A DNA stretch of 64,000 bases from Arsenophonus sp052171275 (GTDB lineage Bacteria; Pseudomonadota; Gammaproteobacteria; Enterobacterales; Enterobacteriaceae). Positions 33,876 through 46,969 of the stretch are shown here, piece by piece. The position numbers and the translations under genes were made by a program. The notes under the pieces were generated by a model. That model did not search any database. It worked only from the letters and a program-made list of their open reading frames with translations, and was not told where the DNA came from. How positions within the stretch are numbered: position 1 is the stretch's first letter; every line of letters starts with the position of its first letter. The DNA is taken from NCBI GenBank assembly GCA_052171275.1, contig CM125795.1, positions 1,488,001-1,552,000 on the forward strand. Direction: 5' to 3'.

Positions 33876-34094
33876 TTACACATTGATATTATAAAATTTC
33901 TCTAAATTTATTAAGGATTGAAAGTTATATTTATATATATTTAATTTTGATATATTATCAATTGAATCATTTTTAATATTAATAATATGTATATTAATAT
34001 AATAATTACTATCAGAAATTAATGTAACATATTTTCTTTTAATAGACTCAGTTAAAGTATTGATAAGTATTTTTTTAAATACTGAATTATTATT
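33876..34094 (-). pseudogene. Unassigned C-terminal gene fragment (72 codons, no start)
   Basis: The minus strand is open for 72 codons between a TAA at 34095-34097 and its own TAA stop. The predicted peptide has a balanced, protein-like composition (SIKRKYVTLISDSNYYINIH, then SKLNIYKYNFQSLINLEKF), unlike the Ile/Lys/Asn monotony of random frames here. It contains no methionine at all, so it has no usable start. Further upstream the same strand carries shorter coherent pieces, such as MFKNKSLKNIQKSWTTIVVF near 34235. I read it as the tail of a dead gene but recognise no family; chance is still possible. Confidence 0.4.
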
Positions 34095-35348
34095 TTAGAA
34101 TAAAATAATAAATATCATAAATTAATTATGTGTATTAAAAATCATCATAACTATAAATCTTGAATGTTTATTAGTTAATAAAAACTACTATAGTAGTCCA
34201 TGATTTTTGAATATTTTTAAGAGATTTATTTTTAAACATTATTTTTACTTTTTTTTACAAAAATAATGTTTGATCAAAATAGTAAATAATAAAAATATAA
34301 ATAATATAACTTATTTATATTTATTTTATGGCTTATATTATAAGCCTCTATCATCAATGCTAGATTCAGTTTTAAATAAGAACTTTTATTAAAAAATATA
34401 AATATTTTTATATTAGTAAAGATTTTAAGAATTTGTTAGCATCTTTATCTTTGATATTATAAACTAATTAAGTTTATATAATCTTTTCTCATCTGTTTTA
34501 CTAAAAATAATTAGTTAATTGTTTTAATATATCAATTTAAATATTAGGTAAATTGATATATATACTAAAAATAAGTTATATATTATATCAGTAAAATATA
34601 TAGAATATATTAATTATCTATATTTAAACGCTTTCAATTAATTTTTTTAACTAAAATCTATATTAATATGCTAATGCACGGAAACTATTATTATAAATCT
34701 TTTTAGTTAAAATTTTATTTTATAAATATAAAAATAAAGTTCAAAAACTATTACATGAGATTCTAACTATTATTTTATGTATATAATTATAAGATAGATG
34801 AATTAAATAGCTAAGATGATAAAATTTTTTAAATTATTTTACTATAAATCATGAATATCAATAAAATTTACTAAATATACTAAATTATTCTTAAATGATT
34901 TTAATTTCTATTATCTTGCTAAAATAATTAAGTAAATAACCATTACTAAAATAGAATTAAATTTCTTATTTGGTAATATTAGTATTTAAATTTTGAGTTA
35001 AATTCAGTATTTATATAAACTAATCAATCTAAAATTAATACGTTAAATAATTTTTTATATTTATATTTAAATCATTAATTCAATAGTTTAAATTCTTTTT
35101 AATAGTCAAAATATAAAATAATAAAAATAATCATAATTATCATAAATATAATAATTTCTAAAATAAAAGAAAAATAAATATGTTAAAATTATAAAATTTT
35201 TAATTTATATTTATTCCGATATAGAAAGGAGATAAAACTTTTTATAATTTAAAAATAAATTTAAAATATAATTTTTTTAAAAGTAAACTTTATTTCAATA
35301 ATTATTATTAATAAAAATAAATAAATTATTTTTATTTACTTCTTAAAA

Positions 35349-35380
35349 TGATAAAATATTATCTAGATAATATTTTATCA
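35349..35380. repeat. 32-bp perfect palindrome
   Basis: TGATAAAATATTATCT is followed without spacer by its exact reverse complement. It lies in the middle of the 12 kb desert with no gene nearby. Confidence 0.8.
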
Positions 35381-38300
35381 ATATATAAATTATTTTAATT
35401 AAATCTATTTTAAAAATTATATCGATAAATATATGATATAATCAACATTGATATAAAATATCCATATCTTATTTAAGATATTATTAAATAAGAAAATTAA
35501 ATAATTTAAATAATAATTAAAATTACAATAAAAAATATTGAATAATCGATTTAATTTACGATAAGTAAAACAACTATTTTATATTTTTTAATAATGAATT
35601 CATAATATTTTTTTATTTAAGTTTATTATTATAGTTTTAATAATTATTAAAATATTTAATTTTTAGATGTATAATTTATTACTCTATTTACTTAAATTAA
35701 AAACTAATTAAAATTAAATAAAATGAAAAAATATAGTATATAATTTTATTAAAAATATATTTATAGTTTTAAAAGTTAACTAAATAATTTAATCAAGTAT
35801 TTAATAAAATTAGATTTTAATTAAAAATAAATTTTAATTAAATTTAAAATTTAATTAAAGTTTTATTTTATATCTAGAAATAATCTTTAAACATAGAGAA
35901 TAATAAACATTATACTTATAAATTTAATCAATATTAATAATTAGTTAAACTAAATAATATAAATATTTATTAATAAATTAAATATATAATATTTAAACTA
36001 ATTGATATATAGTTTTTCTTTAATACTGAAAATTTTAATAAAAATATTCAGTAAATAAAAATAATATAATAAAGTAAATTAATAAAAATAACTAACATAT
36101 CTATAGGTTTTAAAATAAAAAATTAATATTTATTTATTACTATTAATGATTAATTTAAAATAAACTATAATATATCTATTATATTTTTTTAAGAAAACTA
36201 TAATAAATTATTAATATTATAATCTAATATTAATATATAAAAATATTTTATATATTTATTGAAAATACTTAATATTGATATTAAAGATATATAATCAATT
36301 ACTCTAGTACATATTCATATCTTTTAATAAATAAATTTTAAAATCAATATTAATGACAATAGAGTTAATATATAACATCATATAAATAGTATTATGTGAT
36401 GAAACCTATAATAATTTAAAGTAAATAACATTTATAATATAAATAAATAATAAATATTATTAAATATTTTAAAATTAAAATTATTTTTATCTAAAAACTA
36501 TTTTGTAAATATATAACAATTTCTTTTTATGAATTCATCAATCAAAAATTAATAAGTTAGTAATTAATTAATAATAAAAATCTACATAAAATATTTTATA
36601 TTGGCAATAAATTATTATTTAAACTTATGATATTACAAATAATAAAATTAGATATTAAAATATCATTAAGAATATTTTTGTTTTAATGAAATAAAATAAT
36701 CACTAAAAACTTATCACAATTCACATAAGATCATATGAGTAATCTATAGAAACTTTTTTAATTAAGAAAATTAATTATCATAATAATTAAAATAATATTT
36801 ATATATAAAATATACTTTTTATAAAAATATCAGTTTAATGATACCAACTTATTAAATATATAATTAATTTTAACATTATAAAAACATAAATTTTCTTTTT
36901 TGCTAAAAAAATATTTAATATAATTAATTAATACAACAATTTAAAGTTAAAAGTTTATTATAAAAATAGCAATAATCTATTGATATAATAAATATCAAAT
37001 AAAAATAAGAGTCATAAAATTAATTTATAATCATAATATTATTATATCAAACTAATTAATAATTAGTAAAATAAAATAATTAAAATATTGATATAAATTA
37101 TATATATTTATATATATAAAATATTTAATAAAATAATAACATATCAATTAATAATTGATTTAAATAATATTAATAAATACATTAAGTCTAACACTATTAT
37201 ATTATAATTTCAAGATATATCATTATATGTTTTTCATTATTTATATTAAATTATTTAATTGTCCTAATATTATATAAGATGAATAAATTAATTTATTAAT
37301 GCTAAATTAGGAAAAGATAATAAACTAAAAAAGAAAAAATTATTCTATAATAATTCCTTAAATATAATAATTATTAAGTGATATAGATGATAAAAATTAT
37401 AATCCAAGCTATTATAAAAAAATAAAATAGATTAGAATATTAAATTAAAACGATTTATATTTTGTAATATTATGATAAAAAGTATGAATTTTACTATATA
37501 GAAAATACTAATATTTATTAGATTTTATATTTATAAATAACTAATATTAAAGATAAATTTTATCGATATCATATTAAATTATTATCTATAATAATTTAAT
37601 ATTCTATTGAGATATTTTAATAAAAAATAATTGTGATAATCACTTAATTTTATATTAAATAATTCTTAAAAAACTTAATTATAAAATATATAAAAATAAA
37701 GATAAAACTTATTATTTTAATAATATAAATTAAATTTTATTTCAAAAAAATTATTGAATTTTCTTCAATAGCAAAATATGTTTTTTTAAACAATAAACTA
37801 AATAATAAAAATTCAATTAAGTATGTTATATAAAATACTGATAGAAGAGTATTAAAATACATCAAAATAGCAATAACAAACGCAATGTTTTATATAATAA
37901 AATTATTCAATTACTGTTAATTAATAAATTAAGTTTATTATCTATATATAAATATAAAAAAGTAAATAAATAATAATTAATATTTTATGCTTTAATATAA
38001 TTTAATTTATATTATTTATTTAATATTAAATTACTTAGTTTTTTTTAAAATAAAGTAAATATTTAATAAATATGTAATGATTAAAAAAATTTTTAGAATA
38101 TTTTATTCTAATTTTCTGCGTAATGACTTTTATTTATCATTCATAAAAATATACTATTTAATAGTATCCAATAAGTAAGAATAAAAATAATAATCTATTT
38201 TAACTATTTATTTGTTATTTAAATACTATTAATCATATTAATGCTTTAACTAATTTATTTAATTTAAAAAAAATCAATAGATATATTTCTATATAAATAT

Positions 38301-41300
38301 ACTTTATCTTATTTAGCATTAATTAAAGTAACAAATAAAAATAACGTTTTCCACTGCAATCATTCATTTTATATGATGAATCTTTAAATTTTATTAATTA
38401 GAATATATATCTAACTTAATATGTATTATACTTATATATTTTTTATAAAAATTATTATCTATACTAACTATATATAAATTATAGCACTAATAGATAAAAC
38501 TATAATATTTTATGTATTTAAATAAAATATTAAAAATTTAAATACATGAATACAATTTTTTATTTATTATCATTGAAATGATAATCATCAATTTATTATC
38601 TAATTAAACATACTATACTTAGTATTAATATAATAAAAAGATTTTACTATCATATTATGATTAATATTAACGTTTTAATAAAATTTATTGACTGAATAAG
38701 TACTATATAAATAATATTTTTATATTATTTATATAGATATTGAAAAACTAATTTAAAATTTGATACTTAATAAAGTAGTTAAGATATTACTTTATTGATT
38801 TTTAAATATCTTAATTAATATTAATATAAATTTTTTAAACTATTTCATTACAATACTTTATTTTCTATAAAATTTGTAAAAAAAAGAAAAATTAATATTT
38901 TATTAAAAGTATCCATCTTTAAACTTATATTTAACCATTCATATTAATAGTTATCTAAAAATTGAGCAAAATGACACTTATCTTTAATAAATGGTAATAT
39001 AATGCGTGTTGAACATATAATAATTGCTATAATAACTACTATTTTATTTTTTTAAAATGAAATAAAATAAAAAGCCATTTAGTTGATATTTTAATATTGT
39101 TAAATAAAACATAAATTAATTAAAAAAAGTGATTACTTTATTATTTAAATAATATTAAAATTAATAATTTAACTATCGTTTTTTATCATTTTTAATAAAT
39201 AATATCTCTTTGATCAGCAATTAATCATTATTGGTTAATTTTATCGTTAAAACTTAAATAAAAATTAAAATTAATTTAGCAATTAATATTAATCTACTTA
39301 CTAGTATTATACATAAAAAATCTAATCTTTTAATATATTAACTTGAAATATCATTTATTAAATACCATAGAATTCGCATTAATATTTTAAATAATTTTTA
39401 TTATAACATAACAAAAATAGATATATAATACTGTTTATTAATTGAATCAATAATTATATTATATGCAATGTATAATAATTAAATTATTTATAATAAATAA
39501 ATCAAAAAAACTAAAAAGTTAATAAGAGATGATATTATTTTCATATTATATAATAAATATATTATCTTTAAATTTCTTTTTAAATTTAACAAAAAATTCT
39601 TAATAGGATTAAGATTTATTTAGTCGATCTTCTAATAAAACTAATAGTAAAATTATGTTATTTTTAATAAAAATGTAGCTAATTCAGCTATAAAATAGTA
39701 GAATTATAAGTTAAAGGAAATAAAAACTTAAATCAGATAATTAAACAGTAAGTCATGAATAAAATAGAAAATATAAAAATAAATAATATCTAAACTATAG
39801 ATTTTATAGTTAAATCATTAGTTACTAATAAGTAATCGATTAAATTAATTATCAATAAAATTATTATGTAAAAAACAAGACATAATTTATTTTATTTCAT
39901 ATATAACTTTTATGACTTTATATCAATATCAATGTTAATCATAAGTATTATTTAAATAATATTAAAATGAATTCTTTAATATATGAATAAGTATAAAACT
40001 TAGTAATCATAATATTCCAAGCTAGATTTTAACTACAAATTAGTAAAATGACCTCATAGAAATAATTTTTCTTTATAATTATCGTTGTTATTTTTTTAAC
40101 ATACTGATATCATTAAATAATTATTAGACTTTTAACTAAATATATTAATTGATCTTAATATAACTTATTTAATACATTACAATATATTATATTATTTACT
40201 TCATTAAAATATTTTAATAAAATTGTTAAAAAACTTTTAATACTCAGCATAATGAAAAATATATTATTTATTAACTTTTATTTTTACATATCAATCAATA
40301 ATTAATTATCTAAATTAAATATAATATATCAAATTAAAAACTTTTAATGATCTGAAATTTTATATTATATTTTAATAAAATATATATTATATTAATAGAA
40401 TTTTTCTATTTTAAAAATCATTATTTCTAGTTTAAATATTCATTTATTATAACTTAATATAAGTTTTATTTACATTTTAAGTATTATTTAATCAAAAGAT
40501 ATAGAAATATATATTCAAATAACAAAAAGCATATAAACTGAAAGTATTTATAAAAGTTAATCTAAATAATTATTATTAAACATTCGATGATAGTAAAAAG
40601 AAAATGCTATTATGTTGCATTTTAAAATATGCTAAATTTAAAATAAATAAATTAATATTTTGATAAAATATAAAAAACTGATTTATATTTTAGGTATTAT
40701 ATTTACAGTTAAGAAAAAGTAATTCTTTTCATGATCACCTAAATATGTAAAGCTATTTGAATTTTAAATTCTATCTATATAATACCTTTGATTCATAGCA
40801 ACTAATATTACTATAAAAATAAATTTTCATTTTTCTCTTAATTTTTGTTTTAATATTAATTAGATAAATTATCTCTTAAATTAAGTAATGATAACAAAAA
40901 TAAATATTATGATATAATCATAACTCTAATATATTAACTTAAATATATTTATCATAATAAACTATATTAAATATATGTGAATAAAATAAAAAAGAAAGCA
41001 AAATATCTATATAACTTATATAGTATTACACTAAGATAAAACATAAATTATTAACAAAATTATAAATAAGAATATAATTTCTATATCAAATTATTAAATT
41101 AAACATTTAGTAGGCATAATAAGTGCGAATATCAAATATTAATTTGTAAAAATATATATTAATTTATAAGCTTTATAAAATCTAAATTTATAAAGTAAAA
41201 AACTTTTTTCTCAATTCTGTATATAAATAAACAGATTTATTTTTTTTAATCTATCTTATGATAAACAATATTCTTAAAGATCGAGATAGATATCTTAATA

Positions 41301-42953
41301 TAATCTTTATATCTATATTAGAATTAATAATTTTTTAAATGCTTTATTAAAAATAATTATTGAACTCATTTAAAGTTTAATGCATTATGTCATTTGTTTA
41401 GAAGCATGTATAAAATATATAACTCATTTAAGTTAATTTTATAAATCATTATCTAAAATTAATAAAACTAGATTTAATATTTTATTTTTTAAATAATTAT
41501 AATTATAAAATATTTTTCAAAAATTATGATTTTTAATATAATAACTATTATATAATTTAATCGATTTTCAACAAAATTTATTATATTAATTAGTAAAATT
41601 ATGAATATCATTATATTTACTCCGAGAGGAGATTATATTATAATTTTAAAAAATATTAATAAAATTAGCACGATTATTAATATTTATTAATATCTATTAT
41701 AAATTAGTATTAATGAAATAATATAAATAAATTCAATTTAGAGTTAGATAAAGAAAAAATAAATGATATTATTTTATAATATTTTTGTCTATAAGCCTTA
41801 TTTTCTCTAATATATAAAATCTATATTAATATTTTTTAATTATTAAATAAAATTAACTATCTTAATTTACGTTGTAAAAAACTTCATTAACTTAAATAAT
41901 AAATATATTATTTAAGTTAAATTAAATTAATTTAAAAAAATATACATAATTTTAACCATATCTCTAAAATTACTTATCTATAATAAAACATATAACAAAC
42001 TTAATATGATGTTCATTTATTTACATTTATTTATTTAGTTAAACATTATCAATTACATGCAAAATAATTATTAAAAAATTCATATTTAAATCTATAAAAT
42101 TTAATTAAATTAAATTTAATGTTTCCATCCATTATTTTATTAATCTAAAGTAAAGTAATATACATATTTAAATTATTAATTTTAAACAATATAAACCTTT
42201 TATAATAAAAATATAATTAATAAAAAATAATTAATAATTAACTAAAATAATATTTAATAGCATCAAATAAATATAAATATTATGTTAATAAATTTTATTA
42301 ACTTTTATATTAACTATTTATGATATAAACGACTTAATTATATTAATGCGATATTATTTTTATATATCCTTATAACACGACTTAATAAGTTTATAATAGA
42401 TAATGATAAAATATAAAAATAATTATTTTAGTTTATATAATTAATCATCAAAAATATTAAGGATATAATATTTAAAGCATTTAAGTATTATGATCTAAAA
42501 TACTTATATTTTAATATACATTATTTATTAATAAAAATATAAAATCATACTAACAACTAAAAAAACTATATCAATAAGAATAATATAATAAATTTATATT
42601 TAAAATAGATTATAAAATCTAAAGATATAAAATTATATAAATATATATTATTTTTTTAAAATAAACATAATAGTTTATTAAAATAAAAACTTTATGAATT
42701 TTTTTAAATTAATATTTTTAAGTAAATATTGGATAGAAAAATTCTAGTATAATACGTTTTCTATTATTAATAACTCTTTATTATTTTTTTGTTAAATTAA
42801 AAAATAATTAATTTTATTAATCTAATAGTAATTCATTTAATATTTTAAAAATTATTTTTATTTAAAAGATTATTAAATAAATTAATTAAATAAATTTATG
42901 ATATTTAAAGCAAAATTTATTACATTCAAGAAAAAATAAAGAATTGAGTTAAG

Positions 42954-42986
42954 TTTTATTAACTTTATTTAATAAAGTTAATAAAA
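42954..42986. repeat. 33-bp palindrome downstream of ihfA
   Basis: Sixteen-base arms (TTTTATTAACTTTATT and its complement) surround a single T. It is about 120 bases beyond the ihfA terminator and could act as a second transcription barrier. Confidence 0.7.
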
Positions 42987-43107
42987 TAAAATAAATAAAC
43001 TTAAAATATTAATTATAATAAGTTATTAAAAATGAACTAATTTTAAAAAATAAATGTATCAAAACATCTAAAATATTTATTTTTAAGATTTTTCAATAAA
43101 ATAATAA

Positions 43108-43128
43108 AAAAGCCGCTTAGCGGCTTTT
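43108..43128 (-). terminator. Rho-independent terminator of the thrS-ihfA operon
   Basis: AAAAGCCGC and GCGGCTTTT form a 9-bp stem with a 3-base loop, 17 bases after the ihfA stop. In the ihfA direction a run of U follows. The five GC pairs stand out sharply in this sequence and make it the clearest intrinsic terminator of the window. Confidence 0.88.
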
Positions 43129-43144
43129 AAAATATAATAATTAA

Positions 43145-43441
43145 TTATTTGTAAGATTTCATCCTTTCAACTTTACATCTCAACTTTTGTCCTGATCTAA
43201 AAGTCACCACTCGACGAGCAGTAATTGGAATATCTTCTCCAGTTTTTGGATTTCGACCTGGGCGTTTATTCTTATAACGCAGATCAAAATTACCAAACCC
43301 TGAGAGTTTCACCTGCTCACCATTTTCCAATGAACAACGAACTTCTTCAAAAAATAGTTCAACTAGATCTTTCGCACTATGTTTACTTATACCTAGTTTT
43401 TTAAACAAAATTTCTGATATTTCAGCTTTTGTGAGAGCCAT
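43145..43441 (-). CDS. ihfA: Integration host factor subunit alpha
   Basis: IHF-alpha pairs with IHF-beta to bend DNA sharply at specific sites in replication, transcription and recombination. The 98-residue protein (E. coli 99) has the HU-fold start MALTKAEISEILF, VKLSGFGNFDLR, and the minor-groove intercalating arm RPGRNPKTGEDIPI with the key proline, then RRVVTFRSGQKL. It follows pheT by four bases with GAGGAA as ribosome-binding site, as in E. coli. It would need ihfB elsewhere to form the heterodimer. Keeping a nucleoid factor is plausible in an extremely AT-rich chromosome. Confidence 0.97.
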   Translation of the reverse strand: MALTKAEISEILFKKLGISKHSAKDLVELFFEEVRCSLENGEQVKLSGFGNFDLRYKNKRPGRNPKTGEDIPITARRVVTFRSGQKLRCKVERMKSYK

Positions 43442-43445
43442 AGAT

Positions 43446-45833
43446 TTAATTCCTCAAGGAGGCTTGGAATCGCCGTTTTAATGAAGCAATACATTTATTA
43501 ACAATTGCAGTAATTTCTTTCTCTTTTAGAGTATGGTTCATATTCTGTAAGAATAAGCTAATAGCTAAGCCCTTATAACCATCTGCTATACCTTCACCAT
43601 AGTATAGATCAAACAAGTTTATCTCAACTATATGATTTGTGCTATTTTTCTTACATTCAGATAAAACATCAGCTATTGTTACTTCTTCCGGTACTACAAT
43701 AGAGATATCACGTCTATTAATTGGGAAACGTGGAATAACATTTACTTTAGGAACAACACGATTTGTAATTGCATCCAAGAGCAATTCAAAAACTAATGTT
43801 CGACCATTTAAATCTAACTTATTTTCTATTTCAGGATGAATAACCCCAATATATCCAATATAATTATCGTTTAGAAAAATTCCAGCACTTTGCCCAGGAT
43901 GAAGCGCAAGGTTAAGGTAATTCTTATAATTAATATTCTTTAATTTTCCTGTTAATTTTAGTATAGCTTCAACGTCACCTTTTATATCAAAAAAATCAAC
44001 AGATCGTTTTTTTTGTGCCCAGTGCTCCTCATAACGATCACCAGTAATTACTCCTGATATTATCAATTCTTGTCTAATACCATGTTCTGCTATTATATCT
44101 GGCACAAATCGTAAACCGGTTTCAAATAAACGAATGTGATTTTGTTGTCGATTTTGATTATAAATTACTGTCGTTAATAATCCTGTCAGTAGAGACAGTC
44201 TCATTACCGACATATCAGTTGAAATAGGATTTAGTAAAAATATAGGATTAGAATTTGGATGCAACAATACTTGAATTTTATGATTAACAAAACTATAAGT
44301 AATCGTTTCATTATAACCACGATCAGTTAATAATATTTTAACTCGATTTAATGACAAAACTGATTCATAGTGTGGAGTTATAATCAAATCAGCTCGTAAA
44401 GTTGAATTAGGTATATTATTATATCCATAAACACGTACTATTTCTTCAATTAAATCCTCTTCAATTTTTAAATCAAAACGCCAAGACGGAACAGATACTT
44501 GCCAATTTTCTTTTTGACAAATTACTTGGCAACCTAATCGCTGAAGAATATTCCTAACATCAATATTATGAATACTATAACCAATCACACGATCAAGTTT
44601 TTGTCTAGTTAGCATTATATTTGCTATTTTTGGCAAATTATTTTTTTCGCTTACGTCAATAATAATTCCAGCTTCACCGCCACAAATTTCAATTATCAAT
44701 TTTGTAGCACGTTCAATCGCTTTATATTGCAACTCTGGATCAACACCACGTTCAAAACGATTTGAAGCTTCTGTATGAAGATCATAATTAATTGCTATAC
44801 AAGCAATCGCTAATGGATTGAAGAAAGCGCTTTCTAACATAATATTTTCTGTATTTGAATTAATATTTGAATACTTACCTACAAGAAATCCAGCAATTCC
44901 TAAAGTGTTTTTCTCATCGGCAATAATTAAAATATCTTTATTTAAAATAATTTTGCTCTCATCAACTAAAACTAATATTTCATCATGTTTCGCCATCCGA
45001 ACAACTATAGACCCATTTAAACGATCTAGATCATAAACATGTAATGGCTGACCTAATTCTAATAAGACAAAATTAATAATATTAAAAATAGGATGAATAG
45101 TACAAAATCCGCTACGACGTAATTTTTCTTTCATCCAAATAGGTGTTTCCGCTGTAATATTAATATTTTTTATTATTCGTCCTAAAAAACGCGGGCATTC
45201 TATAGGAACTTCTACTCTAATTGGGAAAATAGTAGTATTAGTGCTTTTAATTGGTTCAATTTCTACATTATTTAATTTAAGATTATTAATAGCCGCAATA
45301 TCACGAGCTATACCTAAAATACTTAAACAATCAGCACGATTAGGTGTTGAATTTATTTCAAAAATATTGTCGTCAAGTTTTAAGTATTTACGAATATCTA
45401 TACCAATTGGAGCGTTTTGAGGTAATTCAATAATGTCAATAGAGTCATTAGAAATCCTAAGCTCAGAATAAGAGCAAAGCATACCTTCAGAAAGTTTACC
45501 ACCTAGTTTTATTGCTTTAATTTTAAAATTATTAGGTAAAACAACACCAACTGTTGCTACAGCAACTTTTAATCCTTGACGGCAATTTGCTGCTCCACAT
45601 ACAATATTAAGCAACTTCTCAGAGCCAATGTTAACTTTTGTTAAAAATAAATTGTTTGCATTAGGATGCTGAATACATTTAACGATTTTACCAATTAATA
45701 CACCTTGAAACTGACCGGCGACAGGTTTGATATCATTAATTTCTAAACCAGCCATTATCATTTGTTCTGATAAAGCTTCATTGCTTATTGGTGGATTTAC
45801 CCATTCTCGTAACCAAAGTTCACTTAATTTCAT
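43446..45833 (-). CDS. pheT: Phenylalanyl-tRNA synthetase beta subunit
   Basis: PheT is the large subunit of the alpha2-beta2 enzyme that charges tRNA-Phe. The protein is 795 residues, exactly the E. coli length. Domains in order: N-terminal EMAP/OB-like tRNA-binding domain (about 40-150, GVLIGKIVKCIQHPNANN), B3/B4 region with the editing site (about 210-390, DLDRLNGSIVVRMAKHDE and SNRFERGVDPELQYKAIERA), B5 domain (about 400-470), catalytic-like core (GYNETITYSFVNH onward), and C-terminal anticodon-binding FDX-ACB domain (PRFPINRRDISIVV to the end). It follows pheS by 14 bases. No domain is missing, so editing of mischarged Tyr-tRNA-Phe should be kept. Confidence 0.97.
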   Translation of the reverse strand: MKLSELWLREWVNPPISNEALSEQMIMAGLEINDIKPVAGQFQGVLIGKIVKCIQHPNANNLFLTKVNIGSEKLLNIVCGAANCRQGLKVAVATVGVVLPNNFKIKAIKLGGKLSEGMLCSYSELRISNDSIDIIELPQNAPIGIDIRKYLKLDDNIFEINSTPNRADCLSILGIARDIAAINNLKLNNVEIEPIKSTNTTIFPIRVEVPIECPRFLGRIIKNINITAETPIWMKEKLRRSGFCTIHPIFNIINFVLLELGQPLHVYDLDRLNGSIVVRMAKHDEILVLVDESKIILNKDILIIADEKNTLGIAGFLVGKYSNINSNTENIMLESAFFNPLAIACIAINYDLHTEASNRFERGVDPELQYKAIERATKLIIEICGGEAGIIIDVSEKNNLPKIANIMLTRQKLDRVIGYSIHNIDVRNILQRLGCQVICQKENWQVSVPSWRFDLKIEEDLIEEIVRVYGYNNIPNSTLRADLIITPHYESVLSLNRVKILLTDRGYNETITYSFVNHKIQVLLHPNSNPIFLLNPISTDMSVMRLSLLTGLLTTVIYNQNRQQNHIRLFETGLRFVPDIIAEHGIRQELIISGVITGDRYEEHWAQKKRSVDFFDIKGDVEAILKLTGKLKNINYKNYLNLALHPGQSAGIFLNDNYIGYIGVIHPEIENKLDLNGRTLVFELLLDAITNRVVPKVNVIPRFPINRRDISIVVPEEVTIADVLSECKKNSTNHIVEINLFDLYYGEGIADGYKGLAISLFLQNMNHTLKEKEITAIVNKCIASLKRRFQASLRN

Positions 45834-45847
45834 ATGATAATCATACC

Positions 45848-46831
45848 TTATTTAAATTGTTTAAGAAAACGAATGTCATTCTTAAAAAAAGCACGTAAAT
45901 CAGTCACTCCATACCGTAACATCGTTAAGCGTTCCACTCCAATACCGAAAGCAAAGCCAGAATATAGTTCAGAATCAATACTAACGTTTCGTAATACATT
46001 TGGATGTACCATGCCACAACCTAATACTTCTAACCATTTGCCGTTTTCATCCATAACATCAACTTCAGCCGAAGGTTCAGTAAATGGGAAGTACGATGCT
46101 CTAAAACGAATAGAGATTTTTTCTTCAAAAAAATAATTTAAAAAATTATGTAGTATATCTTTTAGATTAGTAAAACTAATATTAAAATCAATAATTAAGC
46201 CATCTATTTGATGAAACATTGGTGTATGAGTTTGATCATAGTCATTTCTGTATACGCGACCAGGTATAATAATGCGAACAGGTGGTTGTTTGCCTTTCAT
46301 ATAACGAATTTGAACGCTAGAAGTTTGTGTACGTAATAGACAAGTGGTGTTAAACCAGAAAGTATTATGTGAATTTCGAGCAGGGTGATGAGAAGGAATA
46401 TTTAAAGCATCGAAATTATGATAAACATCTTCTATTTCAGGACCGTAAACAATAGAAAAACCAAGTTCACTAAAAAAGTTTTCAATACGATTTATTGTAT
46501 GTGTTACTGGATGAAGACTACCATTTTCAGTTTGTCGACCAGGTAAGGTAATATCTATTTTTTCTTTAGTTAATATAGCATTTGATATAGCACTTTTTAA
46601 TTGTTTTTTACGCATATTCAATAAATTCTGAACTTCTTGTTTTGCTTGATTAATAATTGCTCCTACTGCTGGTCTCTCTTCTGATGGTAAATCACGTAAA
46701 GCTAACATCTGTAATGTTAGATAGCCATTTTTCCCTAAAAACTCAATACGTACTGAATCTAACTCAATAATATTTTCAGTTTTTTTTATTCTTCTTTTTG
46801 CTAGCGCAATTAATTCTACAAAATGTAGCAT
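45848..46831 (-). CDS. pheS: Phenylalanyl-tRNA synthetase alpha subunit
   Basis: PheS carries the class II aminoacylation site of the phenylalanyl-tRNA synthetase. The 327-residue protein (identical length in E. coli) has the N-terminal coiled-coil arm (1 to about 90), motif 2 region TTCLLRTQTSSVQIRYM, the substrate pocket FHQIDGLIID, EVLGCGMVHPNVL, and motif 3 GFAFGIGVERLTMLRYGVTD with the specificity-determining alanine in GFAFG, ending FLKQFK. GGGGAT precedes the ATG. An attenuator hairpin about 75 bases upstream indicates control by phenylalanyl-tRNA supply. Confidence 0.97.
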   Translation of the reverse strand: MLHFVELIALAKRRIKKTENIIELDSVRIEFLGKNGYLTLQMLALRDLPSEERPAVGAIINQAKQEVQNLLNMRKKQLKSAISNAILTKEKIDITLPGRQTENGSLHPVTHTINRIENFFSELGFSIVYGPEIEDVYHNFDALNIPSHHPARNSHNTFWFNTTCLLRTQTSSVQIRYMKGKQPPVRIIIPGRVYRNDYDQTHTPMFHQIDGLIIDFNISFTNLKDILHNFLNYFFEEKISIRFRASYFPFTEPSAEVDVMDENGKWLEVLGCGMVHPNVLRNVSIDSELYSGFAFGIGVERLTMLRYGVTDLRAFFKNDIRFLKQFK

Positions 46832-46906
46832 ATTTATCCCCGTATTTAATTACGATTATTATATTTTATAATTATTATAAGTTTTTAGTAATTATAAATA
46901 AAAAAG

Positions 46907-46922
46907 GCCTCCATTTGGAGGC
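46907..46922 (-). terminator. pheST transcription attenuator hairpin
   Basis: On the minus strand GCCTCC-AAAT-GGAGGC is followed by CTTTTTTTA. E. coli has AAAGCCTCCCAGTGGAGGC and a U-run at the same place before pheS, so stem and loop size are preserved. I found no complementary GGAGG element upstream that would form the antiterminator known from E. coli, so the switch may be reduced to a plain partial terminator. Confidence 0.75.
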
Positions 46923-46969
46923 TTATGTCAGTTATTACTTTTTTAAAAAGAAAGAAAATTATACAACTT

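Larger units (their letters stand above)
31363..43107. other. Nearly 12 kb AT-rich desert between manZ and ihfA
   Basis: No gene, RNA gene, insertion sequence or repeat array was recognised on either strand. E. coli genes flanking manZ (mntP, rlmA, cspC, kdgR) and ihfA (btuCED, nlpC) left no trace I could identify. The one open stretch that looks protein-like is on the minus strand at 33876-34094. Perfect inverted repeats occur at 33815-33853, 35349-35380 and 42954-42986. Confidence 0.6.

Noticed and set aside
35208..35240. Shine-Dalgarno-like AGAAAGGAG in the 12 kb desert (also near 14664)
   Set aside because: No start codon with an open frame follows at the right distance.
41620..41637. 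CTCC-GAGA-GGAG mini-hairpin
   Set aside because: The stem is only four base pairs, with no flanking gene; within chance.
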